Positions 22,504 through 30,866 of a stretch of 64,000 nt of DNA are shown here, piece by piece. The DNA is from CAVPDG01 sp963702535 (GTDB lineage Bacteria > Chloroflexota > Anaerolineae > Anaerolineales > UBA4823): NCBI GenBank assembly GCA_963702535.1, contig CAVPDG010000004.1, positions 764,313 to 828,312 of the forward strand, read 5' to 3'. Position numbers and translations under genes: made by a program. A model generated the notes under the pieces. That model was not told where the DNA came from and made no database searches. It saw nothing but the letters and a program-made list of their open reading frames with translations. Position 1 is the stretch's first letter; every line of letters starts with the position of its first letter.

Positions 22504-23913
22504 TTAATTCGTACCGGGTTTAATTACATCAATTCCGAGGAATTCTGCAGCCAACTCAAGCTCTTTGGTCAAGTCACCAACAACCATATGGATATGGTTA
22601 GCGTTCAAGATTTGAATCAAAGCGTCTTCTGGGAGATCCAGGCGAACGAAAGCTATTGGCCAATAATTCACAGCTCCTCTCACTCTGTCGATAGGTCTTT
22701 CTTCGATTTGGCCTTTTAGTAGAACCAACTGGTAAGAATCTCCTAAACGCTGCAGCCTGGAGATAGTCACCGGACCCCCTTTGTATTGAAAGCAGACATG
22801 CGCCCCACCACCGGCATACTTAGAAACCACCGGTGCCAACCTGACCTTCGCCAGGTTCTCGCGCGGATTCGCAGATTGGGCGGCAAACCAGGTGGGAGAA
22901 GCACCGCAATTAATCAGCACCCATAAGCCAGCTTCTTGATCAAAATAGCGGATATCGTTCAAGGAGACCGGGCTTCCGGTTAATAATTTTAATAACTGCA
23001 TAGTCAATGCCCCATCGCCATCGGCCTCACACGAGACAACTGTAGGTTCCTTAGAGCCTTCCCAATCATAAGGGTCGTTTAATAAGCTAGCCGTTAGACA
23101 TTGCGTTACATAATACTCACTCATCTCATAATGGCACTTAACCCCCAAGAAATCCCACCCGTAATCCGCCACGATTTTTTTCGTAGCCAGGTAAGAGCGG
23201 ATCTGCAGTTCCAGTTTCGAGCTGGTCAACTGGAGGCCATCGTAATCAATGGAACCAAAATTGCCAGTAAGCCAGCGCTTACCCTCAGCAACACGATCCG
23301 CGGCGATACCATCGGCACGACGGACAATCTCATACTCGTCGGCATGATCAACATCCACGCCAAATTTACGTACCCACAGGTCTACGGCGGGAACACTGCC
23401 GGATAATCCCATGCTCCGACCACCCAACAACCCAAAAACCTGGCCGCGCAGCCGACGTACAGCCGAGGCAGCGCGGATAAAGGCCATGACCTGCTGGAAC
23501 ACGCTTGGGTCATCGATATTCCCCCAAAGGCGAGCATGGGGGATTCCCAGCCGGGCAAAGGCGCTGGCAATTGTCATCAATCCGTTGAAAGATGGGAGGT
23601 CAGGGTGTTTTGGCGCTAGGATCAGGAATGGTGATGGAAGGATTTGCGCGGCAATAACAGCATAGTGAGGAAAACCAAAGACAGGCTGGTGAATAATCGT
23701 GCCACTTACACCTGCCTGTAAAAGTCTGGTTGCCTCGAGACGGGCGGTCTCCGGGCTGGTGAGCGGCGCAGATGCCTGGATCACCTCGACCTGCCCGCTC
23801 GCTTCCAACGCTGCTACAAGCCGTGCGTTGTGTTCCTGAATGGTAGTGAGCAGGTTTTGATGAACTCTGCCGCGGCCATCGGATATGGACAACAACCCAA
23901 CACGATAGCGCAT
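22504..23913 (-). CDS. L-fucose/arabinose isomerase-like protein
   Basis: 469 residues, intact. The N-terminus RVGLLSISDGRGRVHQNLL and the later GTIIHQPVFGFPHYAVIAAQ, LLGGRSMGLSGSVPAVDLW and CHYEMSEYYVTQCLTASLLND follow the fucose-isomerase fold, including a Glu at the metal-site position in YEMSEY. Members convert aldoses to ketoses using Mn2+. The conserved GDGALTMQLLKLLTG segment is also present. It is the last gene of the minus-strand run, 25 bp after the ABC ATPase. Why a sugar isomerase sits with an amine demethylation set is unclear; the true substrate may be a sugar-linked or sugar-like compound. Confidence 0.75.
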   Translation of the reverse strand: MRYRVGLLSISDGRGRVHQNLLTTIQEHNARLVAALEASGQVEVIQASAPLTSPETARLEATRLLQAGVSGTIIHQPVFGFPHYAVIAAQILPSPFLILAPKHPDLPSFNGLMTIASAFARLGIPHARLWGNIDDPSVFQQVMAFIRAASAVRRLRGQVFGLLGGRSMGLSGSVPAVDLWVRKFGVDVDHADEYEIVRRADGIAADRVAEGKRWLTGNFGSIDYDGLQLTSSKLELQIRSYLATKKIVADYGWDFLGVKCHYEMSEYYVTQCLTASLLNDPYDWEGSKEPTVVSCEADGDGALTMQLLKLLTGSPVSLNDIRYFDQEAGLWVLINCGASPTWFAAQSANPRENLAKVRLAPVVSKYAGGGAHVCFQYKGGPVTISRLQRLGDSYQLVLLKGQIEERPIDRVRGAVNYWPIAFVRLDLPEDALIQILNANHIHMVVGDLTKELELAAEFLGIDVIKPGTN

Positions 23914-23938
23914 GATCAGCCTCTCAATGGAAAGTCAG

Positions 23939-24688
23939 TTAATGCTTAAGGATCTGCGAAAGGAATTGCTTGGTGCGCTCGTGATTGGGATTGTCAAAGA
24001 ATTCTTTCGGGGTGCCTTGTTCAATAATCTCACCATGATCCATCAACACGACACGGTCGGCGACCTCGCGTGCAAAACCCATCTCATGCGATACGACAAT
24101 CATGGTCATGCCACTTCTTGCCAGCTCTTTCATAACATCCAATACCTCTTTAATCATTTCTGGATCGAGAGCTGAAGTGGGCTCGTCGAAGAGCATGATC
24201 CGCGGCCCCAAAGCCAGGGCACGGGCAATTGCGACACGCTGTTGCTGGCCGCCCGATAGCTGGGCGGGGAACTTATTGGCTTGTTCATGTATTCCTACCC
24301 TCGCCAGGAATCTTAATGCGATTTCATTTGCTTCTTTACGAGATTTATGTTTTACTTTTGTCAGAGCCAGCGTTACGTTGCCAAGCACGGTTAGATGAGG
24401 AAATAAATTAAATTGTTGAAACACCATACCGATCTCGGAGCGGGCTAGAGCCGCCTTGTGAGGGCCTGTCAGCTCTATACCATCGACAATTATGCTCCCG
24501 CTATCATGAGATGAAAGGCCGTTAATTGTGCGGATAAACGTAGATTTGCCAGAACCGGAAGGCCCACATATGACAAGCACTTCACCACGATTGACGGTAA
24601 GTGAAACTCCCTTAAGTGCCTCAAACTCGCCGAAACGCTTCACCACAGAATCGCAGATGATAATGGGGTCGCTAATATTATTTTCCAT
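23939..24688 (-). CDS. Polar amino-acid ABC transporter, ATP-binding protein
   Basis: 249 residues, GlnQ/HisP type. Walker A GPSGSGKSTFI, Q-loop VFQQFNLFPHLTV, signature LSGGQQQRVAIARALA, Walker B IMLFDEP and H-loop VSHEMGFAREVAD are all intact. It drives uptake by the permease 24 bp upstream, with ligand from the two lipoproteins further upstream. The EMGFAREVADRVVLMDHGEI C-terminal pattern is typical of amino-acid rather than sugar importers. Same operon as the permease. Confidence 0.95.
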   Translation of the reverse strand: MENNISDPIIICDSVVKRFGEFEALKGVSLTVNRGEVLVICGPSGSGKSTFIRTINGLSSHDSGSIIVDGIELTGPHKAALARSEIGMVFQQFNLFPHLTVLGNVTLALTKVKHKSRKEANEIALRFLARVGIHEQANKFPAQLSGGQQQRVAIARALALGPRIMLFDEPTSALDPEMIKEVLDVMKELARSGMTMIVVSHEMGFAREVADRVVLMDHGEIIEQGTPKEFFDNPNHERTKQFLSQILKH

Positions 24689-24712
24689 GACAAACCTCCA
24701 ACCAGGAAACCG

Positions 24713-25384
24713 TTATTGGGCAACGCGTGGATCGTGTAACTTCGTCATCCATGCCCGGCGAGTCGGCTTCCCCTGCCCAGGGTACTCCTCGGGTCGCATC
24801 TTGCGCTCGAGCCAGTCTGCCAGAATTGAAATTGGATAACAAACAACGAAATAAAATAAAGCAACCATGGTAAGCGCAGTGAAATATTTGAAGGTTACAG
24901 ATGCTAGCAATAATCCAGAAAACATTAGCTCCTGGATGGTAATCAACGATAAGAGTGATGTATCCTTCAGGAGGCCTAAAAGGTAATTGATCACCGGCGG
25001 CAGCATGATGCGCCAGGCCTGGGGAAGGATGACAAAAACCAGTGTTTGTACCTTGCTCAGATTCAGTGCAGTTGAAGCTTCGGTTTGACCCGTTGGTATG
25101 GCCTGAATAGCTGCCCGATATACTTCAGATAAATAGGCGGCATAATTCAACGTTAGCCCTAATATACCAGCGGGGATTGCATTAAGGGTAAAACCGAAGA
25201 AAGGAAATACATAAAAAATATAATAGATCTGAACCAAAGCTGGAGTGCCACGGATGATTTGCACGTAAGCGGTAACTGGCGCCCGAACCCATCTCAGCTT
25301 CGACAGATCGAGCCAATGCAATAAAAAGGCCAGGATCAGCGAGAGCGACATGATGATAATTGTAAGGAAAATAGACATCGCCAA
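24713..25384 (-). CDS. Polar amino-acid ABC transporter, permease (HisM/GlnP type)
   Basis: 223 residues with about five membrane segments. The family motifs are present: QIIRGTPALVQIYYIFYVFP at the N-terminal loop and the EAA loop GQTEASTALNLSKVQTLVFVILPQ (split: GQTEASTALNL, SKVQTLVFVILPQAW). Forms the membrane channel as a homodimer with the ATPase downstream. The C-terminal charged tail MRPEEYPGQGKPTRR is unusual in length. Follows the hairpin at 25489. Confidence 0.93.
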   Translation of the reverse strand: MAMSIFLTIIIMSLSLILAFLLHWLDLSKLRWVRAPVTAYVQIIRGTPALVQIYYIFYVFPFFGFTLNAIPAGILGLTLNYAAYLSEVYRAAIQAIPTGQTEASTALNLSKVQTLVFVILPQAWRIMLPPVINYLLGLLKDTSLLSLITIQELMFSGLLLASVTFKYFTALTMVALFYFVVCYPISILADWLERKMRPEEYPGQGKPTRRAWMTKLHDPRVAQ

Positions 25385-25488
25385 TCCTTTAGTAGGACAG
25401 GGAAAAAAGTTACTACATCATTCCATGCTATCGTTGGCATCGGTCTATCCTCTCAAGAATACTCACAAGCGGAAATATGAAGGCGGAG

Positions 25489-25520
25489 TATGTCCCAGGG
25501 AACTATATCCCTGGGACATA
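25489..25520. terminator. Hairpin between binding-protein and permease genes
   Basis: TATGTCCCAGGGA pairs perfectly with TCCCTGGGACATA around ACTATA. There is no T-run on the coding (minus) strand. Such hairpins after binding-protein genes usually stabilise the upstream mRNA or lower readthrough, giving more binding protein than permease. Confidence 0.75.
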
Positions 25521-25584
25521 CATCTTGAATTTGCCTTCACATCATAAGAGACTATGTCCTCTGGGATTGAGCTTCTCCCGTAGC

Positions 25585-26524
25585 TTATTTCATTCTATTG
25601 ATGATGTCGATGTTAGCCTGGGTCAACCCATACTTTGCCAGGATCCTGTAGCATCGTCCCATCAGCTATCATCTGTGCGATTTCTCTGTTCCAGGCATCG
25701 CGGAGATCGGTATCTTCTTGCGTTGAATCCCGCACCAGTTAGATAATAATCTTTATCCTCGTAATTGATCAGCTCGACTGGTTGGGGGTTCTTCACCTGT
25801 GCATACCCGGAAACAATCTCGTCTGCCCAAACAACATCGATACGCCCGGCAACCAGGTCAGTGATCATGTCGTTGTGGGTGCTGTAAGGCACAGCTTCCA
25901 CACCTTCCATCGCAAGAGCAGCCTCGTAAGTAACAGAGCCCAGGATGGCGCCCACGCGGTGTCCTGGCAGATCCTGTGGTGGACACGAGATTCTTCAGGA
26001 TTACCCTGCGGGACGACGAAGGTCATGCCATAACCGAACACGGGGTCCGAGAAGTTAATGACTTCTTTCCGCTTATCGGTGATGCCCATCCCCACCGAAA
26101 TCAAATCCCAGCGTCGAGCCTGCAGCCCAGGGATCAAAGCCGACCAGTCAGCTACGATAGGATTGATCTCCGTCACGCCCCATTTATCCAGGATATACTT
26201 CATGATATCCCAGTCTACACCCGAGAACTCACCGGTGGTCGGATCGAAGTAGTTATGCGGAACTTCGTTATAGCTGCCTATCGTGACTTTGTGGGTGGCA
26301 AGCATGCGCTCGTACGCGGTCATCTCTTTCTCGGGCTCGGGAGTGACCATAACCTCAACTTCCTGTGTGACCACGACTTCCCGAGTAACAATCACCTCTT
26401 TCTCAACTTCCTTGGTGACGACTACTGTCGAGACGACCTGCTGTGGCTGGCAGGCGCTCACCAGCAAGGCTAACATCAGTAGCGATAGGACGATCAACAA
26501 CCTATGTTTCTTATTGGCGAACAT
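25585..26524 (-). CDS. ABC substrate-binding lipoprotein, copy A (frameshifted)
   Basis: Family 3 solute-binding protein, about 310 residues after repair. Lipoprotein signal with lipobox LVSAC near residue 24, then a linker with repeated VTxEVE units, then the two-lobed domain: TGEFSGVDWDIMKYILDKWG, VADWSALIPGLQARRWDLIS and VPYSTHNDMITDLVAGRIDV. Frame changes near 25960, 25715 and 25655. The restored end reads ILAKYGLTQANIDIINRMK. It delivers the substrate to the permease/ATPase downstream. Closely similar to copy B just upstream, so the pair arose by tandem duplication. Confidence 0.88.
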
Positions 26525-26547
26525 GAGGGCCTCCTCGGTCCTTGTAG

Positions 26548-27477
26548 CTATCTTTGAATTGCGTCAATATTTGCCTGCGTCAATCCATACTTTTCCAGGA
26601 TCTTGAGCATGGTGCCATCGGCGATCATTTGTTCAATTTCTTTGTTCCAAGCCTCGCGCAGATCATCATCATCCGGATTGAAACCTGCACCAGTTGGCAC
26701 AAATTCCTTTTCTTCATACTGGATGATCTCAACCGGTTGAGGGTTCATGAACCTGAGCATACCCCGAGACGATCTCATCTGCCCAAACTACATCGATACG
26801 CCCGGCAACCAGGTCGTTGATCATGTCATTGTGGGTGCTGTACGGTACCGCTTCCACACCTTCCATCGCAAGGGCTGCTTCGTAAGTGATCGAACCCAAG
26901 ATTGCCCCGACACGGTGACCTAGCAAATCTTTGTGGACTTGAGATTCTCTAGGGTTACCCTCCGGTACGACAAACGCCATGCCATAGGCAAACTCAGGGA
27001 TTGAGAAGTCGATCACCTCTTCGCGCTTATCGGTGATGCTCATTCCCACCGAAATAGATCCCAGCGCCGAGCCTGCAGCCCCGGGATCAAAGCTGACCAG
27101 TCGGCAACGATGGGATTGATCTCGGTGACACCCCACTTGTCCAAGATATACTTCATGATATCCCAGTCAACTCCTGAGAACTCTCCGGTGGTCGGATCGA
27201 AATAGTTGTGCGGTACTTCGTTATAGCTGGCAACGGTGGTCTTGCCCGTGGCAAGCATGCGCTCGTAGGTGGTCATCTCTTTCTCGGGTTCAGGTGTTAC
27301 CATGACCTCGACCTCTTTCGTGACCACGACTTCCTGGGTAACGATCACCTCTTTTTCGACTTCCTGGGTGACCACCACCGTAGATACCACTGGCTGCGCC
27401 TGGCAGGCACTCAGCAGGGTAGCCAATACCACAAGCGACAGAGCCAACATAACCAGGGCTTTCTTGTTCTTATACAT
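26548..27477 (-). CDS. ABC substrate-binding lipoprotein, copy B (frameshifted)
   Basis: The same architecture as copy A: signal peptide MYKNKKALVMLALSLVVLA, lipobox LLSAC, VTQEVE repeats and both lobes, ending LEKYGLTQANIDAIQR. Frame changes near 27057 (one base lost; compare RRWDLISVG in copy A) and 26765 (one base gained). The start at 27477 follows AGGAGGATCCCC. It ends 23 bp before copy A starts. The two differ in few positions of the binding lobes, so similar ligands are expected, perhaps with different affinity. A 14-bp motif shared with the regulator promoter lies upstream at 27549. Confidence 0.88.
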
Positions 27478-27548
27478 GGGGATCCTCCTCTAAATTATGG
27501 GTAGTGGATATACTATCGATCGACTGTGTTTTCATGGTTTATTCTCAA

Positions 27549-27562
27549 CATATAATCTAACT
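27549..27562. promoter_or_regulatory. Shared 14-bp regulatory motif, transporter copy
   Basis: CATATAATCTAACT is identical to 33004-33017, upstream of the XRE-cupin regulator operon, and followed in both by a T/A-rich TATA stretch. It lies about 70 bp before the copy B lipoprotein start. Likely a binding site for one regulator that ties the transporter to the methyltransferase genes. Confidence 0.65.
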
Positions 27563-27686
27563 TATAGGCGCTCCTTATGTCTTTTGTAACTCTGCGATTA
27601 GACATCCACCGGCACAAATAAAATCAGAAAACAAGAGATCAGAATACGTACTGTTGTTGTGGGCAACGATAGACTATGATCAACAA

Positions 27687-29027
27687 CTAGAAGAACTCCG
27701 GACTCTCTGACCTTTCTATCGATGGCGAACGATCTTCTACCTGCAGACTACTGACCACATCATCCATGCGCTCCAGAATTGCATCGATATCAGCATCCGT
27801 ATGCATGGCGGAGATACCATGGTGGTGGGCGGAGTGCATGTATAGCCCATGCTCCAGAGCAGCCTGATAAAAATCCAGCGCCATATTCCAGTCGTTATTG
27901 ACAAAGTCGTTGTAGTTTATGAGGCGCTCTTTCTCTGCCAGGCGACCAAATAGGAACGCACAACGTGCGCCAATACCCTGGACGCGGCCGGGGTAGCCGC
28001 GTCTTTGCATAATCTCATTGATACCGGCATACATGCGCTGACAACGCGGTAATAAGCTTTCGTAGAAACCGGGTTGCGTGACCGTGTCCATGAAAGCCAA
28101 GCCAGCGATGATCGATAACCAGAGGCCATTATATGTTCCGCTGTGCTGCACGTCTCCAGCCGGAGATATGCGAGACATGATCTCCCGTCGCCCACCGAAT
28201 GCCGATAAGGCCAGACCACCGGCGATAACCTTACCAAGCGTGCACATGTCAGGTATGACGCCGTAATACTCCTGGATACAGCCTGAACCGGTGCGGAAAT
28301 TGGAAAGAATCTCATCAAAGATCAGAATAATGCCGTGCTCTTCAGTTAATCTTCGCAAACCCTCCAGGTATCCAGGCAAGGGCTCGATGGCGCCGGAATT
28401 ATAGTTGAGCGGCTCTAAAATTACGGCGGCGATTTCATGCCCGCGAGATGATAACAACTCCTCCAATGCTTCGAGGTCATTGAAGGGCAAAACTATCGTT
28501 TCATTTTGGAAGCTCTCCGGTATACCTTTGATCGCTGGTGTTAATGCAGGCCACATTTCTTGCTCGGAAGGCCAATAGTTGTAGGCTAGATAATCGTTAA
28601 ACCCATGAAAATGACCCTCGAACTTCACAACTTTCATGCGCTTTGTGATTTGCCTGGCAATACGAACGGCATACCAGGTGGTCTCTGTACCAGAGAGCGT
28701 GAAACGGACCATGTCGACGCATGGGACAGTTTCAACTATCTTCTGAGCGAGCCTCCCCTGATACTCACCCTCATAAGCACAAGGAAAGCCAAGCTCAATC
28801 GCCTGGTTAAGGGCTTGCTTGATGATGGGATTCCCATGCCCCAACAAGCCTGCACCAAACGACATAAATAAATCGATATATTCTTTGCCTTCGATATCGT
28901 AAATTTTGCTGCCTTCAGCCCTGGCAATATAAACCGGTCGGTTCAATGACTTATGAACCCGGGCTGACGAGCATACCCCACCGGGTAGGTAGTTCGATGC
29001 TGTGGCTAACCATTGGGTTTGTTCCAT
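27687..29027 (-). CDS. Class III aminotransferase (glutamate-1-semialdehyde aminomutase-like)
   Basis: PLP enzyme of about 446 residues from the ATG at 29027, which follows GGAGGAGAGCGGG; an earlier start at 29063 would overlap the upstream gene. Seen: LPGGVCSSARVHKSLNRPV, GLLGHGNPIIKQAL, LSGTETTWYAVRIARQIT, FEGHFHGFNDYL, LILIFDEILSNFRTG-like segment IILIFDEILSNFRTGSG, and MCTLGKVIAGGLALSAFGG with the PLP lysine in LGK. Heme-pathway enzymes share this fold, but the operon (methyltransferase plus amino-acid ABC) argues for a catabolic transaminase or mutase. A paralogue lies at 62606-63929. Confidence 0.88.
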   Translation of the reverse strand: MEQTQWLATASNYLPGGVCSSARVHKSLNRPVYIARAEGSKIYDIEGKEYIDLFMSFGAGLLGHGNPIIKQALNQAIELGFPCAYEGEYQGRLAQKIVETVPCVDMVRFTLSGTETTWYAVRIARQITKRMKVVKFEGHFHGFNDYLAYNYWPSEQEMWPALTPAIKGIPESFQNETIVLPFNDLEALEELLSSRGHEIAAVILEPLNYNSGAIEPLPGYLEGLRRLTEEHGIILIFDEILSNFRTGSGCIQEYYGVIPDMCTLGKVIAGGLALSAFGGRREIMSRISPAGDVQHSGTYNGLWLSIIAGLAFMDTVTQPGFYESLLPRCQRMYAGINEIMQRRGYPGRVQGIGARCAFLFGRLAEKERLINYNDFVNNDWNMALDFYQAALEHGLYMHSAHHHGISAMHTDADIDAILERMDDVVSSLQVEDRSPSIERSESPEFF

Positions 29028-29056
29028 TTCAACCCGCTCTCCTCCACCAAAGGATG

Positions 29057-30187
29057 TTAACAATCTGGCAACGTTATTGGGTATTTACCATACATCCGAC
29101 CGGTATCGAACATCGCCTGGATATTTACGATAGGCATATCGTCTCTGAGATCGGAGTCGGAGGCAAGGATGAAGCCGCCCGCAGGAGCGACCTGTTCGAG
29201 CAACTCGAACACCTGGTCCCTGACTTCAGCTGGCGTGCCGCTGCACAAGGCAACAGTCGAGTCAACATTGCCAATTAGGCAAAGGCGGTCGCCATATTTT
29301 TGCTTGATAGCAACGATATCCATGTTTGACTTGCGCTCGAGCGGGTGCAGCCCGTTAATACCTAACTGCACCAGGTCGTCCAGAATTTGATTGATGTTCC
29401 CATCACAATGCAGGAATACAGGCACACCGCCATCATGGATGAGATGAATCAGACTTTCCAGGAGTGGGAATAAGTGGCGACGATAACTGTTCGGCGACAT
29501 AAAGAGGGAGGATGAATAACCCATATCCTCAGCGATGCAGATTGCATCTACCCCTTCAGCAATCATCTGCTTACAAGCTTCATAGTAGTACTCGTAACCG
29601 ACTTTCAATAAATCGTCGACAAAGGATGGGTCTTCGTGAATTGACACCATCAGAATATCCAGACCGGAAAGCATATGAGCAACTGTCAGGGGGCCATTGA
29701 TTCCACCCATGACTGCCACACGATCCCGAGACAATTCCCGAGCTTGACGGATCCCATCCAGACGGGTGGAGAGGGTCGGATCGGGAGTTTTATATCGCTG
29801 AAGTTCTTGCTTTGTGCGAACCGGATAGGCAACAGGCGCGGCAACCGGCCAGCTAGCGCCAGTGTCTTTATAAGTTGTACCCCATTCATCAACGTAGGTG
29901 TTCTCATCGATTTGTTTATCTACCCTGGCCGTATAGCCCTTAAAACCACCATAAGGGATAAATGCTCCGTCCAAGCTTAAATCGAGCGAAAGCTGGATAA
30001 CATCGGCTGCTTCATAATACTGGGGGCGATAGCCTAATAAGTACTCGTACAAATTTTGACTGCATGGGAATTCGAAGAGTGGCACATAGTCTGGCGTACC
30101 GCCTTTCAAGGCAGTGATGAACCGCTCTTTGGAGGGGGGGCGAACAGCAGTGTCAGATGCGGTAGGGGTGTCCGGTTGGGCAGGCAT
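29057..30187 (-). CDS. UroD-like corrinoid:acceptor methyltransferase (MtaA/MtbA-like)
   Basis: 376 residues, uroporphyrinogen-decarboxylase superfamily. In such clusters these proteins move a methyl group from a methylated corrinoid protein to a thiol or to tetrahydrofolate. Seen: RFITALKGGTPDYVPLFEFP, MGGINGPLTVAHMLSG, AICIAEDMGYSSSLFMSP, VFLHCDGNINQIL (the HxC zinc ligands) and LCLIGNVDSTVALCSGTPAEV. It lies 10 bp after the corrinoid protein gene and 29 bp before the aminotransferase. Not a heme-pathway enzyme, judging by context and the HCDG motif. The methyl acceptor cannot be told from sequence. Confidence 0.82.
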   Translation of the reverse strand: MPAQPDTPTASDTAVRPPSKERFITALKGGTPDYVPLFEFPCSQNLYEYLLGYRPQYYEAADVIQLSLDLSLDGAFIPYGGFKGYTARVDKQIDENTYVDEWGTTYKDTGASWPVAAPVAYPVRTKQELQRYKTPDPTLSTRLDGIRQARELSRDRVAVMGGINGPLTVAHMLSGLDILMVSIHEDPSFVDDLLKVGYEYYYEACKQMIAEGVDAICIAEDMGYSSSLFMSPNSYRRHLFPLLESLIHLIHDGGVPVFLHCDGNINQILDDLVQLGINGLHPLERKSNMDIVAIKQKYGDRLCLIGNVDSTVALCSGTPAEVRDQVFELLEQVAPAGGFILASDSDLRDDMPIVNIQAMFDTGRMYGKYPITLPDC

Positions 30188-30196
30188 ATTACGCTC

Positions 30197-30856
30197 TCAT
30201 CCTGGTCTATTCGTCAATAGATTATCGAGAAGTTTCAGGGCATCGGAGGCGTTCTCTGCCCAGCCGTCTGCCCCAACCTGAGCGGCAAACTTGGCAGAAG
30301 TGGCAGCGCCGCCGATGATGACCCGGTACTGGTCACGGATACCAGCTTCTTTCAAGGAGCTGATCACATCATGCATGTACGGCGCGGTGGTGGTGAGCAG
30401 GGAGGAAAGAGCAATCACATCGACCTGCAAGCTTCTGGCCTCGGTGATGAACTGTTCAACCGAAACATCCACACCCAGGTCGTGGACCTCATAGCCATTG
30501 ACTTCGATGATTAAGGCCACGAGACTCTTGCCAATATCATGAAGGTCACCCTTGACGGTGCCGATCAGGACTTTGCCGCGAGTATTGATTTCACCACCTG
30601 CTGCGCTTTTAGCCAGTTCGGGCTGGATAAGAGCCAATCCCATTTTCATGGTCTTCGCGCCGAGCACCAGGTCTGGCAGAAAGAATTCACCGGTTCCGAA
30701 TAGCTCGCCGACCTCGCGGATACCAGCGATCAGCTCATCCAGGATGGCATGCGGATCCCGGCCCGACGCTTTGGCTTCGGATACCAAACGTACCACTTCG
30801 TCGGGTTTGCCGTCGATGACCGCCTGGGAAACTGGGGAGAATGACGCTTGAGACAT
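30197..30856 (-). CDS. Methyltransferase corrinoid protein
   Basis: 219 residues. An N-terminal helical cap (VIDGKPDEVVRLVSEA) and a B12 domain with GDLHDIGKSLVALII (the DxHxxG cobalt-binding loop), SSLLTTTAPYMHDVIS and VIIGGAATSAKFAAQVGADG. It shuttles methyl groups on cobalamin between the MttB-type enzyme upstream (10 bp) and the UroD-like enzyme downstream. The start at 30856 follows an AAGGAG-like site. All signature residues are present. Confidence 0.95.
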   Translation of the reverse strand: MSQASFSPVSQAVIDGKPDEVVRLVSEAKASGRDPHAILDELIAGIREVGELFGTGEFFLPDLVLGAKTMKMGLALIQPELAKSAAGGEINTRGKVLIGTVKGDLHDIGKSLVALIIEVNGYEVHDLGVDVSVEQFITEARSLQVDVIALSSLLTTTAPYMHDVISSLKEAGIRDQYRVIIGGAATSAKFAAQVGADGWAENASDALKLLDNLLTNRPG

Positions 30857-30866
30857 TGAGCACTCC

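Noticed and set aside
27687..29027. Heme-pathway hemL
   Set aside because: The motifs allow it, but the gene lies in a methyltransferase and ABC-transport cluster with a paralogue elsewhere, and no heme genes are near.
29057..30187. Heme-pathway uroporphyrinogen decarboxylase hemE
   Set aside because: It has the HCDG zinc-ligand motif of corrinoid methyltransferases and sits 10 bp from a corrinoid protein gene.
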